Shown here: one piece after another, positions 27,987 through 37,916 of the stretch | How positions within the stretch are numbered: position 1 is the stretch's first letter | Layout of the letters: the number at the start of each line of letters is the position of its first letter | Assembly: GCF_000518645.1 (NCBI RefSeq) | Contig: NZ_KI912466.1 | Coordinates: 310,988 to 374,987 of the forward strand | Direction of reading: 5' to 3' | Length of the DNA stretch: 64,000 nucleotides | Origin: Curvibacter gracilis ATCC BAA-807 | GTDB lineage: Bacteria > Pseudomonadota > Gammaproteobacteria > Burkholderiales > Burkholderiaceae_C | Notes under the pieces: model-generated | Seen by the model: only the letters and a program-made list of their open reading frames with translations | Database searches by the model: none | What the model was told of the DNA's origin: nothing | Position numbers and translations under genes: made by a program

Positions 27987-30311
27987 TCAGGCGATCTTGA
28001 ACCGCGCCACCGAGTGACGCAGTTCATCGGCCATCTGCGACAGTTCGCGCACCTGCTGGGCCGTGGTCCGGGTGCCTTCTCCGGTCTGTTCGGTCACGGC
28101 AAAAATGTGCTGGATGTTGTCGGCCACCTCGTTGGCCAGCGTGGCTTCCTTGGACGCCGCCGACGAGATCTGCTCGATCAGCTCGGCCAGTCGTTGCGAC
28201 ACGCGGTCGATCTCGGTGAGGGCGGTACCGGCGCTGTCGGACAGTCGCGCCCCTTCCACCACACCCTGGGTGGAGCGCTCCATGGCGGCCACGGCATCCT
28301 GGGTGTCGGTCTGAATCGCCTTCACCAGCGCCGCGATCTGGCGCGTGGCGTCGGCGGAGCGCTCAGCCAGGCGCTGCACTTCTTCCGCCACCACCGAGAA
28401 GCCGCGACCGGCTTCACCGGCCGACGCGGCCTGGATGGCGGCGTTCAGGGCCAGCACGTTGGTCTGCTCGGTGATGTCCGAAATCAGCTCGGTGATTTCA
28501 CCGATCTCCTGTGACGATTCACCGAGTCGCTTGATGCGCTTGGAGGTTTCCTGGATCTGGTCACGGATGGCGTTCATGCCGCCGATGGCGTTCTGCACCG
28601 CCTGCAGACCCGAGTCGGCGGCCTGCAGCGATTGGCGGGCCACCGAGGCCGACTCTTGCGCCTGCGCCGACACGCCATTGATGCGCGAGGCCATTTCGAG
28701 CACCGAGCGGCCGGTTTCACGGATCTCCCGCAGCTGCTCGGTGGAGGCCGCCAGCAGTTCGGTCGAGGTGTTGTCCACCTGGGCCGTGGTCTGGGCCACC
28801 CGGGTGGCCGTGTTCTGCACGTTGCCCACCAGCACCCGCAGTTCTTCCACCGTGTAGTTCACCGAGTCGGCGATGGCGCCGGTGATGTCTTCGGTCACCG
28901 TGGCTTCCTGGGTCAGGTCGCCTTCGGCCACCGTCTGCAGTTCGTTCATGAGTCGCAGAATGGCGGCCTGGTTGGCGTCGTTGACGCGCTTGGCCTCCTG
29001 CTCCTGGCGCTGGGCTTCGAGCTGCTGCAACTCGGCAGCGGTCTGGCGGTTGCGGCTGTCGAGCAGCTGCACACGGGCCAAGCCGAAAGCACAGATCAAC
29101 ACGAAGAACGAGGCCACCACCAGCGACAGGATGGAGGTCAGGCTCAGACCGGTCTGCGAGGACAGGCGCCCCTGCAGGTCTTCCAGGCCCCGGCGCAGCG
29201 GCTCGGAGTCGTTCAGGATGGCGGATTGCGCCTCGCGGGCCGACACCAGGCCTTGCAGGTTGCCCAGAATGGCACCGGCCTGGCTGCGGGTCTGGTCATA
29301 GACCTTGATCAGGCTTTCGAGCTGTTCGCGGGTCTGGGCGTCCTTGGAGGCGGCCAGCCGCAGCTCGGGGCTGCCATTGAGCAGGCCCTGGGCGATCTCG
29401 CGGAAGGAGTTCAGGTCCTTGCCCAGCAGGAACACGGCCTCGGGGCTCACGCCCTCGGTGGTCTGGAACTCGTTGGCCGACTTGCCGATGCGCTGGGTCA
29501 GCATCACCAGCTGGCCGGCGGCCGAGATCTCGGAGGCCGGTGCGTTCTGCTGCAGCTTGAGCGAGGAGATGGTTTCGGCGATCTCCAGCAGGTCGGCAGA
29601 CTGGCGGTTGATGGTGCGCAACGCCTCACCCACCTGGGTCAGGATCTTCTGCTGGCTCATCACCACGGCAGCGTTGCGCTCGGCACGCTCCATCAGGGGC
29701 ATGACCTTGTCCAGATCGGGCTTGAAATCATTGCCCAGCGGCTCCAGGCGCATCTGGTCGTCGCCACTGGTCAGGCCACGCACGGTCTTCACGAGCACCC
29801 CCGAGCTCTCGACCACGTCAGGGAAGGCCTGCGGGCTGCCCACCAGGGCCTGCGACACCGACTTGGCCAGGCGCTGCGACTGCATCAGCGACTGCCCCGA
29901 AGCGGCCAGCTGCTGGGCCACCTTGTCGGCCTGGCTCAGCGCCACACCGGCAATCGCCGCCAGCACCAGCAAGGCCACCCCCAGCAGGATGAACAGCACA
30001 CGCTGGTGCCGGGCCACCGTGCCCCGCCCCAGCAGGGGCAGCTCGATCTGGCCCTCGGTGGCGTCCTTGATCTCGGATTCGGCCAGCCGGGTTTCCGAGA
30101 AATTGACCTGGCGGTTGTCCAGTTCGGTCTCAGGCGCCATGGAGTCGACCAGGCCGCCCGCGTTCTGTGCCAGGTCCTGGGCTGAATCGACATGCTCAGG
30201 CAACGCGTGCAGGGTATCTGGCCCGCCCAGCCCCACGGCCACCGAGGACTCGGCCTCCGCCGGAGACTTCTTCTTGGCAAACAGCTTTCCGATTTGATCC
30301 GCAAATGACAT
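27987..30311 (-). CDS. pilJ: Type IV pilus chemoreceptor PilJ
   Basis: 774 residues from the ATG of [17 protein letters not shown]; the longer frame upstream runs through pilI and is not used. A cytoplasmic N-terminus of about 105 residues precedes the first membrane helix ([21 protein letters not shown]). A periplasmic PilJ-type region follows, with two similar four-helix modules ([16 protein letters not shown] and [15 protein letters not shown]). After the second helix ([20 protein letters not shown]) comes an MCP signalling domain with the conserved hairpin around [20 protein letters not shown] and a Gly-rich [20 protein letters not shown] block. It signals through PilI to ChpA, 38 bases upstream of chpA. 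Confidence 0.95.
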   Translation of the reverse strand: MSFADQIGKLFAKKKSPAEAESSVAVGLGGPDTLHALPEHVDSAQDLAQNAGGLVDSMAPETELDNRQVNFSETRLAESEIKDATEGQIELPLLGRGTVARHQRVLFILLGVALLVLAAIAGVALSQADKVAQQLAASGQSLMQSQRLAKSVSQALVGSPQAFPDVVESSGVLVKTVRGLTSGDDQMRLEPLGNDFKPDLDKVMPLMERAERNAAVVMSQQKILTQVGEALRTINRQSADLLEIAETISSLKLQQNAPASEISAAGQLVMLTQRIGKSANEFQTTEGVSPEAVFLLGKDLNSFREIAQGLLNGSPELRLAASKDAQTREQLESLIKVYDQTRSQAGAILGNLQGLVSAREAQSAILNDSEPLRRGLEDLQGRLSSQTGLSLTSILSLVVASFFVLICAFGLARVQLLDSRNRQTAAELQQLEAQRQEQEAKRVNDANQAAILRLMNELQTVAEGDLTQEATVTEDITGAIADSVNYTVEELRVLVGNVQNTATRVAQTTAQVDNTSTELLAASTEQLREIRETGRSVLEMASRINGVSAQAQESASVARQSLQAADSGLQAVQNAIGGMNAIRDQIQETSKRIKRLGESSQEIGEITELISDITEQTNVLALNAAIQAASAGEAGRGFSVVAEEVQRLAERSADATRQIAALVKAIQTDTQDAVAAMERSTQGVVEGARLSDSAGTALTEIDRVSQRLAELIEQISSAASKEATLANEVADNIQHIFAVTEQTGEGTRTTAQQVRELSQMADELRHSVARFKIA

Positions 30312-30336
30312 GGAACGACCTTGATGGCTGAGGCAC

Positions 30337-30882
30337 TCAGGCACTGATACTGAGGAACTGCGCGGACTGCGAGAGCGACAGGAGTTGGATCTCCTGCCAG
30401 GCCTCGCCTTGCGCATCGGTGTGGAGGGCGCCGAAGAAGCCCGGGGCATCTTCGGCAGGGGGCGCACTGGAGACGAAAGCGTCGGGGCTGCGCAAACCGG
30501 CCAGGCGGTCAACCACCAGGGCCACGTTCACATCCAGGGCGGCATTGAGCGCCAGCAGGCTGCAATCGGCCTGGGCCAGTTCGGAGCGCGGACGCAGGGC
30601 GGGCGCAGCAGGCCAGACCTCGGTCAGGAAAGCGGCCAGGTCGACCACACCGGACAGGTTGCCACGCAAATTGGCCACGCCCCAGAACCAGGGCCGGGTG
30701 TAAGGCACCGGCTGCACCGGCGACCATGGAAAGATCTCACCCGACTGGGCCAGTGGCATCAGGTAACGCCCGGCTCCGGCGTGCACCGCCAGCCAGGCAA
30801 TCGAGGGCCCTTCGGCTTGCGCAGCTTGCAGTCGGGCCGCCAGACGGCTTTGGAGTTCGCGGAGAGCATCTCGATTGGCCAT
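30337..30882 (-). CDS. pilI: CheW-like adaptor PilI
   Basis: 181 residues. A CheW-like SH3 fold is recognisable from the motifs [38 protein letters not shown] (the family G-x-x-N-x-R-G motif) and [14 protein letters not shown]. It bridges the PilJ receptor to the ChpA kinase at the pole. It lies between pilH and pilJ with short gaps on both sides (25 bases each), in the standard pilG-H-I-J order. Confidence 0.92.
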   Translation of the reverse strand: MANRDALRELQSRLAARLQAAQAEGPSIAWLAVHAGAGRYLMPLAQSGEIFPWSPVQPVPYTRPWFWGVANLRGNLSGVVDLAAFLTEVWPAAPALRPRSELAQADCSLLALNAALDVNVALVVDRLAGLRSPDAFVSSAPPAEDAPGFFGALHTDAQGEAWQEIQLLSLSQSAQFLSISA

Positions 30883-30907
30883 TGGGGGGGGTCGCAGGTC
30901 TGGGCGA

Positions 30908-31273
30908 TCAGTTCAGCGCGTTGATCTTGGCCTTGAGTTCGGCGGGATCGACCGGCTTGGTGATGTAGCCCCGGGCGCCCTGCCGCAAACCCCAGACCCG
31001 GTCGGTTTCCTGGTTCTTGCTGGTGCACATGATGATGGGCACGTCGGCGTACTTGGGGTCGCGGCTGATCGAGCGTGTGAGCTGGAAGCCGTTCTGGCCG
31101 GGCATCACGACATCCATCAGGATGAGATCGGGTTTTTCTTCGGCCAGGCGCTTGAATGCTTCGTCAGCGTTTTCAGCGGTGCGGACCTGCATACCGCTTT
31201 TCTGCAGCAAATCAGACAGGAACATCAGTTCCGTCTTCGAATCGTCAACGATCAGCACTTTGTGAATCGACAT
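30908..31273 (-). CDS. pilH: Single-domain response regulator PilH
   Basis: 121 residues from the ATG of MSIHKVLIVDDSKTE. A stand-alone receiver: the acidic pair is in VLIVDDS, the phosphorylated Asp in LILMDVVMPGQNG, the Thr/Ser switch in IIMCTSK, and the Lys in YITKPVD. In Pseudomonas PilH counteracts PilG, dampening extension-side signalling. Its ATG overlaps the stop of pilG by one base (TGATG). Confidence 0.93.
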   Translation of the reverse strand: MSIHKVLIVDDSKTELMFLSDLLQKSGMQVRTAENADEAFKRLAEEKPDLILMDVVMPGQNGFQLTRSISRDPKYADVPIIMCTSKNQETDRVWGLRQGARGYITKPVDPAELKAKINALN

Positions 31274-31671
31274 CACAACGCTCCTAGAGTCGGCATACCG
31301 AATTGCCGCACGGCCTGCAGCAACTGGTCCTTGGTGAAGGGTTTGGTGAGGTAATCCTGACAACCCACCATGCGTCCGCGCGCCTTGTCGAACACGCCGT
31401 CCTTGGAGGACAGCATCACGACCGGCGTCGCAGCAAAGCGCTCATTGCGTTTGATGATGGCACAGGTCTGGTAGCCATCCAGCTTGGGCATCAGGATGTC
31501 GCAGAAGATGAGCTGCGGCTCGTAGTCATTGACCTTGGCGAGCGCATCAAAGCCGTCGTCGGCCAGCAGGACGTCATGGCCGCCTTGCTTGAGAAAGATT
31601 TCGGCGCTGCGGCGGATGGTGTTGCTGTCGTCCACCACCAGCACCTTGAGACCTGAACTGTCAATGGACAT
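31273..31671 (-). CDS. pilG: Single-domain response regulator PilG
   Basis: 132 residues. Receiver domain with VLVVDDSNTIRRS, the phospho-acceptor Asp in LIFCDILMPKLDG, the switch in VVMLSSKDG and YLTKPFTKD. A good ribosome-binding site (GAGGAA) lies eight bases before the ATG. PilG is the output regulator phosphorylated by ChpA and promotes pilus extension and twitching. It is the first pil gene of the operon and follows the rubredoxin gene by 50 bases. Confidence 0.93.
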   Translation of the reverse strand: MSIDSSGLKVLVVDDSNTIRRSAEIFLKQGGHDVLLADDGFDALAKVNDYEPQLIFCDILMPKLDGYQTCAIIKRNERFAATPVVMLSSKDGVFDKARGRMVGCQDYLTKPFTKDQLLQAVRQFGMPTLGAL

Positions 31672-31721
31672 CAGTGCATTCCTCGTGTCGCCAGATCGAC
31701 GCCAGCAAAGGAGTCACGGGT

Positions 31722-31895
31722 TCAGATCTGGACCATTTCAAAGTCTTCCTTGCGGGCTCCGCACTCGGGGCAGGTCCAGTTCATCGGAACCTTTTCCCAG
31801 GGGGTGCCTGGCTCGATGCCATGCTCGGGAGCACCGGTGGATTCGTCATAAATCCAGCCACAAATAAGACACATCCAAGTTTTGTTATCAGTCAC
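31722..31895 (-). CDS. Rubredoxin
   Basis: 57 residues, a classic rubredoxin with two CxxC knuckles: CLICGWIYDE (Cys9, Cys12) and CPECGARKEDF (Cys42, Cys45) bind one Fe; PGTPWEKVPMNW lies between. The most natural start is GTG at 31895, giving M-T-D-N-K-T-W-M-C. The ATG seven codons in (31874) would leave Cys9 as the second residue and is less likely. It is a cytoplasmic one-electron carrier. It sits 50 bases upstream of pilG on the same strand and is divergent from the ThiD-like gene; I recall the same neighbour order from other Burkholderiales. Confidence 0.95.
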   Translation of the reverse strand: MTDNKTWMCLICGWIYDESTGAPEHGIEPGTPWEKVPMNWTCPECGARKEDFEMVQI

Positions 31896-31987
31896 AGCTT
31901 AAGGGGCCTTCGAATAGAATGCAATGATTGTATCGAGTCCCAAGGCCGCTTCTGCTACCCTGAGCAGACTGCCCATTTCCGGACTTC

Positions 31988-32920
31988 ATGACCACGCTCA
32001 CACCCCCCCCCAGCGCCCCTGCGGCCAGCGACGAAGACAGCACGCCGGCCTGCGTGATGGTGTTCAACGCCAGCGACCCGAGCGGCGCCGGCGGCCTCAC
32101 GGCAGACATCACCACGATCGCCTCGGTCGGCGGCCATGCCCTGCCCGTGGTGACCGGCAGCTACATCCGCGACACCTCCGAAATCTTTGACCACGCCGCC
32201 TTCGACGACGAGGTGGTCACCGAGCAGGCGCGCACCATGCTGGAAGACGTGCCGGTGCAGGTGATCAAGGTGGGCTTCGTGGGCGACCCGGAAAACCTCA
32301 GCGCGATCGCCGAGATCAGCTCCGACTACCCCGACATCCCGGTGGTGGCCTACATGCCCAACCTGTCGTGGTGGCAGGAAGACAAGATCGACAGCTACCT
32401 GGACGCGTTTTCCGAACTGCTGCTGCCCCAGACCTCGGTGTTGGTTGGCAACCACAGCACCCTGTGGCGCTGGCTGCTGCCCGACTGGAACAGCGACCGC
32501 TCCCCCAGTGCGCGCGACATTGCCGCAGCGGCCGCCAAGCAAGGCGTGCCCTACACGCTGGTCACCGGCATTCCGCTGGCCGAGCAGCACGTCGACAACG
32601 TGCTGGCCAGCCCGCAAAGCATCCTGGGCCACGTGCAGTTCGAGCTGTTCGACGCCGTGTTCGCAGGCGCTGGCGACACCCTGTCGGCCGCGCTGGCCGC
32701 GCTGGTGGCCACCGGCATCGACCTGGGCGAAGCCACCAGCGAGGCCCTGAGCTACCTGGACCGCTGCCTGGATGCGGGCTTCCGCCCCGGCATGGGCCAT
32801 GTGATCCCCGATCGCCTGTTCTGGGCCCAGCCCGAAGAAGGTGAAGACGACAACGAGAACCCCGACGCCAGCGACACGCTGGCCGGGTTTGTGATTCCTC
32901 CCCATGACACTCAACACTGA
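31988..32920 (+). CDS. ThiD-like hydroxymethylpyrimidine/phosphomethylpyrimidine kinase homologue
   Basis: 310 residues of the ribokinase-fold ThiD family. [28 protein letters not shown] near residues 27-54 matches the ThiD N-terminal signature. The late motif is [14 protein letters not shown] near 227-240. ThiD enzymes normally show GTGCTLSSA there, with Cys rather than Asp, and the central Val-Asp-Pro-Val segment is replaced by [14 protein letters not shown]. The family call is firm; activity on HMP-P is less so. It is divergent from rubredoxin, overlaps hemL by 17 bases, and has an acidic C-terminal stretch ([11 protein letters not shown]). Confidence 0.8.
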   Translation: MTTLTPPPSAPAASDEDSTPACVMVFNASDPSGAGGLTADITTIASVGGHALPVVTGSYIRDTSEIFDHAAFDDEVVTEQARTMLEDVPVQVIKVGFVGDPENLSAIAEISSDYPDIPVVAYMPNLSWWQEDKIDSYLDAFSELLLPQTSVLVGNHSTLWRWLLPDWNSDRSPSARDIAAAAAKQGVPYTLVTGIPLAEQHVDNVLASPQSILGHVQFELFDAVFAGAGDTLSAALAALVATGIDLGEATSEALSYLDRCLDAGFRPGMGHVIPDRLFWAQPEEGEDDNENPDASDTLAGFVIPPHDTQH

Positions 32921-34220
32921 CCTGAACCTGCCCCTGTTCGAGCGCGCCAAGCGCGTGATCCCCGGCGGCGTGAACTCGCCCGTGCGCGCCTTCCGCGCCG
33001 TGGGGGGCACGCCGCGTTTCGTGAAACGCGCCCAAGGCGCCTATTTCTGGGACGCCAACGACCAGCGCTTCATCGACTACATCGGCTCCTGGGGCCCGAT
33101 GATCCTGGGCCATGGCCACCCGGCCGTGCTCGAGGCCGTGCAGAAGGCGGCCCTCGAAGGCTTCTCTTTCGGCGCCCCCACCGAGCGCGAGGTTGAGCTG
33201 GCCGAAGAAATCCTGAGCCTGGTGCCCTCGATGGACATGGTGCGCCTGGTCAGCTCCGGCACCGAAGCCGGCATGACCGCGATCCGCCTGGCCCGAGGCG
33301 CCACCGGTCGCAGCAAGCTGATCAAGTTCGAGGGCTGTTACCACGGCCACGCTGACGCCCTGCTGGTCAAGGCAGGCTCGGGCCTGGCCACCTTCGGCAC
33401 CTCCACCAGCGCCGGTGTACCGCCCGAGGTGGTGCAGCACACCCTGGTGCTCGAGTACAACAACATCGAGCAGCTTGAGGAGGCCTTTGCCCTGCACGGC
33501 AAGGAACTGGCCTGCGTGATGATCGAGCCGATCGCCGGCAACATGAACTTCGTGCGCGCCTCGGTGCCCTTCATGAAGCGTTGCCGCGAGCTGTGCTCGG
33601 AGCACGGAGCCCTGCTGATCCTCGATGAGGTGATGACGGGCTTCCGCGTGGCCCTGGGCAGCGCCCAGAGCGTCTACGCCCAGGCCATCCCCGGCTTCGA
33701 GCCCGACATCACGGTGATGGGCAAGGTGATCGGCGGCGGCATGCCGCTGGCCGCCTTCGGCGCGCGCCGCGCCATCATGGAACACCTGGCCCCGCTGGGC
33801 GGCGTTTACCAGGCCGGCACCCTGTCGGGCAACCCGGTGGCCACCGCCTGCGGCCTGGCCACGCTGCGCGAGATCCGCAAGCCCGGTTTCTTCGAGGCCC
33901 TGTCGGCCAGCACCCTGTCTCTGGTGGACGGCCTCAAGGCGGCTGCCGCCGCCGAGGGCGTGCCCTTCAGCGCCGACTGCCAGGGCGGCATGTTCGGCTT
34001 CTTCCTGATGCCGGAGCTGCCGCAGAACTACGCCACCGTCATGAAGACCGACAGCGCCCGCTTCAACCAGCTGTTCCACGGCCTGCTGGAGCGCGGCGTC
34101 TACATCGCCCCGGCGCTGTATGAAGCCGGCTTTGTGAGCAGCGCCCACAGCGCCGACGACATCGCCCAGACCGTGGCTGCTGCCCGCGAGGTCTTCAAGA
34201 CCCTGGCTGCCGCAGGCTGA
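32904..34220 (+). CDS. hemL: Glutamate-1-semialdehyde 2,1-aminomutase
   Basis: 438 residues, full length. A PLP-dependent class III aminotransferase-fold enzyme that makes 5-aminolevulinate in the C5 heme pathway. The N-terminus is [20 protein letters not shown]. The PLP Lys is Lys274 in [10 protein letters not shown]. Other motifs are [33 protein letters not shown] and [11 protein letters not shown]. Its start lies within the ThiD-like gene, so the two are co-transcribed. Confidence 0.97.
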   Translation: MTLNTDLNLPLFERAKRVIPGGVNSPVRAFRAVGGTPRFVKRAQGAYFWDANDQRFIDYIGSWGPMILGHGHPAVLEAVQKAALEGFSFGAPTEREVELAEEILSLVPSMDMVRLVSSGTEAGMTAIRLARGATGRSKLIKFEGCYHGHADALLVKAGSGLATFGTSTSAGVPPEVVQHTLVLEYNNIEQLEEAFALHGKELACVMIEPIAGNMNFVRASVPFMKRCRELCSEHGALLILDEVMTGFRVALGSAQSVYAQAIPGFEPDITVMGKVIGGGMPLAAFGARRAIMEHLAPLGGVYQAGTLSGNPVATACGLATLREIRKPGFFEALSASTLSLVDGLKAAAAAEGVPFSADCQGGMFGFFLMPELPQNYATVMKTDSARFNQLFHGLLERGVYIAPALYEAGFVSSAHSADDIAQTVAAAREVFKTLAAAG

Positions 34221-34228
34221 GCGCCTCA

Positions 34229-34277
34229 GGCCGGGCCGCGGCCCGGCCGGGTGCGGCCTGGTGCGGTCGGGTGCGGC
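34229..34277. repeat. GC palindrome and short tandem repeats after hemL
   Basis: A 20-base perfect palindrome (GGCCGGGCCGCGGCCCGGCC, 34229-34248) begins nine bases after the hemL stop. Three imperfect copies of G-G-T-G-C-G-G-Y-C, nine to ten bases apart, follow to 34277. There is no T tract; it may act as a hairpin terminator or mRNA 3' end. Confidence 0.5.
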
Positions 34278-34355
34278 CAAAGCCCTTGCAGATGCGCACC
34301 GCTGTGCTAAAAATGAAGCACTGACCGCGCCCTGCGGCCATGAAAAGAGGGCGTC

Positions 34356-34535
34356 ATGAGCAACAACAAGCCGCTTCGCTTCTGGGAAGTCGATCTGCTG
34401 GAGTGGGCCAAGCAGACCCTGATCGACCTGTTCGTGCTGGCCCAGTTCACCTCGGTGTTCCTGTTCCTGACCCTGCCGGTGGTGATTCCGGGCTTGTTGA
34501 TGTGGGGATTCCAGATCCTCACCGGCCGCCCCTGA
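34356..34535 (+). CDS. Small membrane protein (59 aa), unknown function
   Basis: Begins at ATG with an AGAGG ribosome-binding site seven bases upstream. It encodes a polar N-terminus (MSNNKPLRFWEVDLLEWAKQ) followed by a hydrophobic stretch of about 30 residues (LFVLAQFTSVFLFLTLPVVIPGL) and a short tail ending LTGRP. One or two membrane helices are likely. I do not recognise the family. It stands alone between hemL and the sigma-54 activator gene; the proper ribosome-binding site, clean composition and stop spacing argue for a real gene. Confidence 0.7.
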   Translation: MSNNKPLRFWEVDLLEWAKQTLIDLFVLAQFTSVFLFLTLPVVIPGLLMWGFQILTGRP

Positions 34536-34577
34536 GGGGCGCGTCCCCCACCTCTTTCGCTTCACCATCCCCCCTGG

Positions 34578-34625
34578 ACTGCCATTTCTTTGGCAGTATT
34601 GGCAGCCACTGCCAATCCACTGCCG
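34578..34625. promoter_or_regulatory. ACTGCCA/TGGCAGT operator cluster before the sigma-54 activator gene
   Basis: Within 48 bases ending three bases before the activator's ATG there are ACTGCCA (34578-34584), TGGCAGT (34591-34597), TGGCAGC (34600-34606), ACTGCCA (34608-34614) and ACTGCCG (34619-34625). The centre is a perfect dyad ATTGGCAG-CCA-CTGCCAAT at 34598-34616. The same heptamer is repeated upstream of the promoter facing ccoG (37626-37683). This is consistent with an autoregulatory site for the protein encoded just downstream. Confidence 0.65.
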
Positions 34626-34627
34626 CC

Positions 34628-35986
<1,359 letters not shown>

Positions 35987-37423
35987 TCAGCGCGGCACCA
36001 GGAAGGCCGACTTCTCGGACACATGCGCGTCGCCGCCTTCCGCACCGATCGAGAAGTACACCGTGTGCGAACCCGCCGGGGCCGAGCCATAGGGCACCTG
36101 CAGACGCACCGGCACCCAGCGTGACTCGGCAGGGCCCACCTCCACCCGTTCCTCGGAGGCCAGCTTCAGCCCCTCCAGGCCCGAGGCGCCCAGCCGGTAG
36201 GTCTGCGGCTTTTCGGTGGCGTTCATGATCTGCAGCCGGTACACGTTCTCCAGCATGCCGCCCGGGGCGATGCGCGACAGCGCGGCGCGGTCGCGCACCA
36301 CATCCACGCGCAGCGGGGTGCGCAGCATCAGGTGGGAGAACAGGGCCACGGTCAGCGCCAGCAGCACCGTGGCATACACCAGCACCCGGGGACGCATCAC
36401 GTGGCGCAGGATCTGCGCCCGCGACCAGCCGTTGCGCACCGCGTTCTGGGTGGAGTAACGCACCAGCCCGCGCGGGTAGTTGAGCTTGTCCATCACCGTG
36501 TCGCACACGTCGGCACAGGCGCCGCAACCGATGCACTCGTACTGCAAGCCCTTGCGGATGTCGATGCCGGTGGGGCACACCTGCACGCACAGTTCGCAGT
36601 CCACGCAGGCGCCCAGCTTCAGTGCGGCCGGGTCGGCCTTGCGCGAACGCTTGCCACGCGGCTCGCCACGCGCCTCGTCGTAGGTGACGATCAAGGTGTC
36701 CTTGTCGAACATGGCGCTCTGGAAACGCGCATAGGGGCACATGTACTTGCACACCTGCTCGCGCATGAAGCCGGCGTTGCCATAGGTGGCAAAACCATAG
36801 AACAGCACCCAGAAGGTCTCCCAGGGACCCAGGGTGTGGGTCCAGACCTCCAGGCCCAGGGTGCGCACCGGCGTGAAATAGCCCACGAAGGTGAAGCCCG
36901 TCCAGCCGGCCACCGCCAGCCAGACGAGGTGCTTGCCGCCCCGCCGCCACAGCTTGTTGAGCGACATCGGCGCCTCGTCCAGCCGGATGCGGGCCATGCG
37001 GTCGCCCTCGAAGCGCCGCTCGATCCACAGAAAGATCTCGGTGTACACCGTCTGCGGGCAGGCGTAGCCACACCACAGCCGCCCAGCAACTGCCGTGAAC
37101 AGGAACAGTGACAGCGCCGAGATCACCAGCAGCCCGGTCAGGTAGATGAAATCCTGCGGGTACAGCACGATGCCGAACAGGTAGAAGCGCCGGGCCCCCA
37201 GGTCGAACAGCACCGCCTGACGCTGCCCCCACTCCAGCCAGGGCAGACCATAGAAGACGATCTGGGTGAGGAAAACCAGCCCCCAGCGCCAGCGCGCAAA
37301 CAGGCCGCTGACCGAGCGAGGGTGGATCTTCTTCGTGGCGGCATACAGAAACACCTCGGTCTCTTCCGGCGGAGCCGCAACGATGGGGATGACTTTGTTC
37401 GTGGAGGAAGGTGTGGAATCCAT
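35987..37423 (-). CDS. ccoG: Cytochrome c oxidase accessory protein CcoG
   Basis: 478 residues from the ATG of MDSTPSSTNKVIP; the longer frame upstream overlaps the regulatory region. CcoG (FixG/RdxA) is an inner-membrane protein with about five helices and a ferredoxin-like domain. It is reported to reduce Cu(II) during assembly of cbb3 oxidase. Visible are GRLWCGYACPQTVYTEIF, MREQVCKYMCPYARFQ, and two 4Fe-4S sets (CVDCELCVQVCP and CIGCGACADVCD), then a C-terminal Ig-like domain (about 360-478). The ccoNOPQ and ccoHIS genes are not in the window. It faces the sigma-54 activator tail to tail and is preceded by a -24/-12 promoter. Confidence 0.95.
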   Translation of the reverse strand: MDSTPSSTNKVIPIVAAPPEETEVFLYAATKKIHPRSVSGLFARWRWGLVFLTQIVFYGLPWLEWGQRQAVLFDLGARRFYLFGIVLYPQDFIYLTGLLVISALSLFLFTAVAGRLWCGYACPQTVYTEIFLWIERRFEGDRMARIRLDEAPMSLNKLWRRGGKHLVWLAVAGWTGFTFVGYFTPVRTLGLEVWTHTLGPWETFWVLFYGFATYGNAGFMREQVCKYMCPYARFQSAMFDKDTLIVTYDEARGEPRGKRSRKADPAALKLGACVDCELCVQVCPTGIDIRKGLQYECIGCGACADVCDTVMDKLNYPRGLVRYSTQNAVRNGWSRAQILRHVMRPRVLVYATVLLALTVALFSHLMLRTPLRVDVVRDRAALSRIAPGGMLENVYRLQIMNATEKPQTYRLGASGLEGLKLASEERVEVGPAESRWVPVRLQVPYGSAPAGSHTVYFSIGAEGGDAHVSEKSAFLVPR

Positions 37424-37527
37424 GGCAACCCGGTTCAATGAGGGCCTCACCGCGCGCACCGTGCCTCGCAGTTGAGCCCGCGCGCACCCGGTGGTGTCCC
37501 GGGTCCGCAGATCATGGCTTGACATGG

Positions 37528-37542
37528 GCAGATTTCGTGCCA
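37528..37542 (-). promoter_or_regulatory. Sigma-54 (-24/-12) promoter directed at ccoG
   Basis: Read on the minus strand: TGGCACG-AAAT-CTGC. Against the RpoN consensus TGGCACG-N4-TTGC this is one mismatch, with GG and GC separated by the obligatory 10 bases. The ccoG ATG is 105 bases further downstream. ACTGCCA enhancer-like repeats start about 85 bases upstream, the normal arrangement for NtrC-type activators. Confidence 0.7.
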
Positions 37543-37625
37543 GCCCGGTTTGTGACGAAAAGTCATTTGAATACAAGGACTTAGGCATGACACACCGGCA
37601 GGGCTCGGGTTCTGGCAGCCGTCTG

Positions 37626-37683
37626 ACCGCCAAAAACTGCCAAACACTGCCATATCGGCCTCAAATCACTGCCAACACTGCCA
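37626..37683. promoter_or_regulatory. ACTGCCA repeat cluster, candidate enhancer (UAS) for the sigma-54 promoter
   Basis: Exact ACTGCCA heptamers at 37636, 37646, 37668 and 37677, with a one-mismatch copy (ACCGCCA) at 37626. Starts are 9-10 or 22 bases apart, so all copies lie near one face of the helix. The heptamer recurs in the leader of the sigma-54 activator gene. The cluster lies about 85-155 bases upstream of the -24/-12 promoter for ccoG and about 135-190 bases upstream of the globin gene promoter. Confidence 0.65.
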
Positions 37684-37778
37684 AGCCTGAGCGCGACATC
37701 ACAGCGGTGCCGGGAAGGACCTTCAGTCGCGCCTCAGCCCAAAAATCACTTTCGTCAATTTTATTTCGAAAATCAGAA

Positions 37779-37810
37779 TTTAATTTCACAAAAATCATCT
37801 TGAAATTAAA
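37779..37810. repeat. Perfect 10-bp inverted repeat in AT-rich promoter region
   Basis: TTTAATTTCA at 37779-37788 and TGAAATTAAA at 37801-37810, separated by 12 bases, ending seven bases before the candidate -35 of the globin/c-di-GMP gene. Arm centres are about two helical turns apart (22 bases), which suits a dimeric repressor or activator site. Confidence 0.55.
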
Positions 37811-37816
37811 AAATGC

Positions 37817-37844
37817 TTGCGCCGTTTCATATCTAGTATATATT
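37817..37844 (+). promoter_or_regulatory. Candidate sigma-70 promoter of the globin GGDEF-EAL gene
   Basis: TTGCGC at 37817-37822 and TATATT at 37839-37844 with a 16-base spacer inside the AT-rich segment, 73 bases before the ATG at 37917. Confidence 0.45.
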
Positions 37845-37916
37845 TCAAATAAATCGACATCCCATCCGCTTGGCACCCTTCCACCGAGGCCATGGCACAT
37901 CTCAAGGTTGGCCCCC

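Larger units (their letters stand above)
37424..37916. other. 493-base divergent control region between ccoG and the globin/c-di-GMP gene
   Basis: From the ccoG side it holds a -24/-12 promoter (37528-37542), a cluster of ACTGCCA heptamers (37626-37683), an AT-rich segment (about 37735-37860) with a 10-bp inverted repeat (37779-37810), and a candidate sigma-70 promoter (37817-37844) for the globin gene. I saw no FNR box (TTGAT-N4-ATCAA). The marked AT richness contrasts with everything around it. Confidence 0.7.

Noticed and set aside
37870-37885. T-G-G-C-A-C-C-C-T-T-C-C-A-C-C as a second sigma-54 promoter for the globin gene
   Set aside because: The -12 GC dinucleotide is missing (CC instead), so it does not meet the invariant GG-N10-GC rule.
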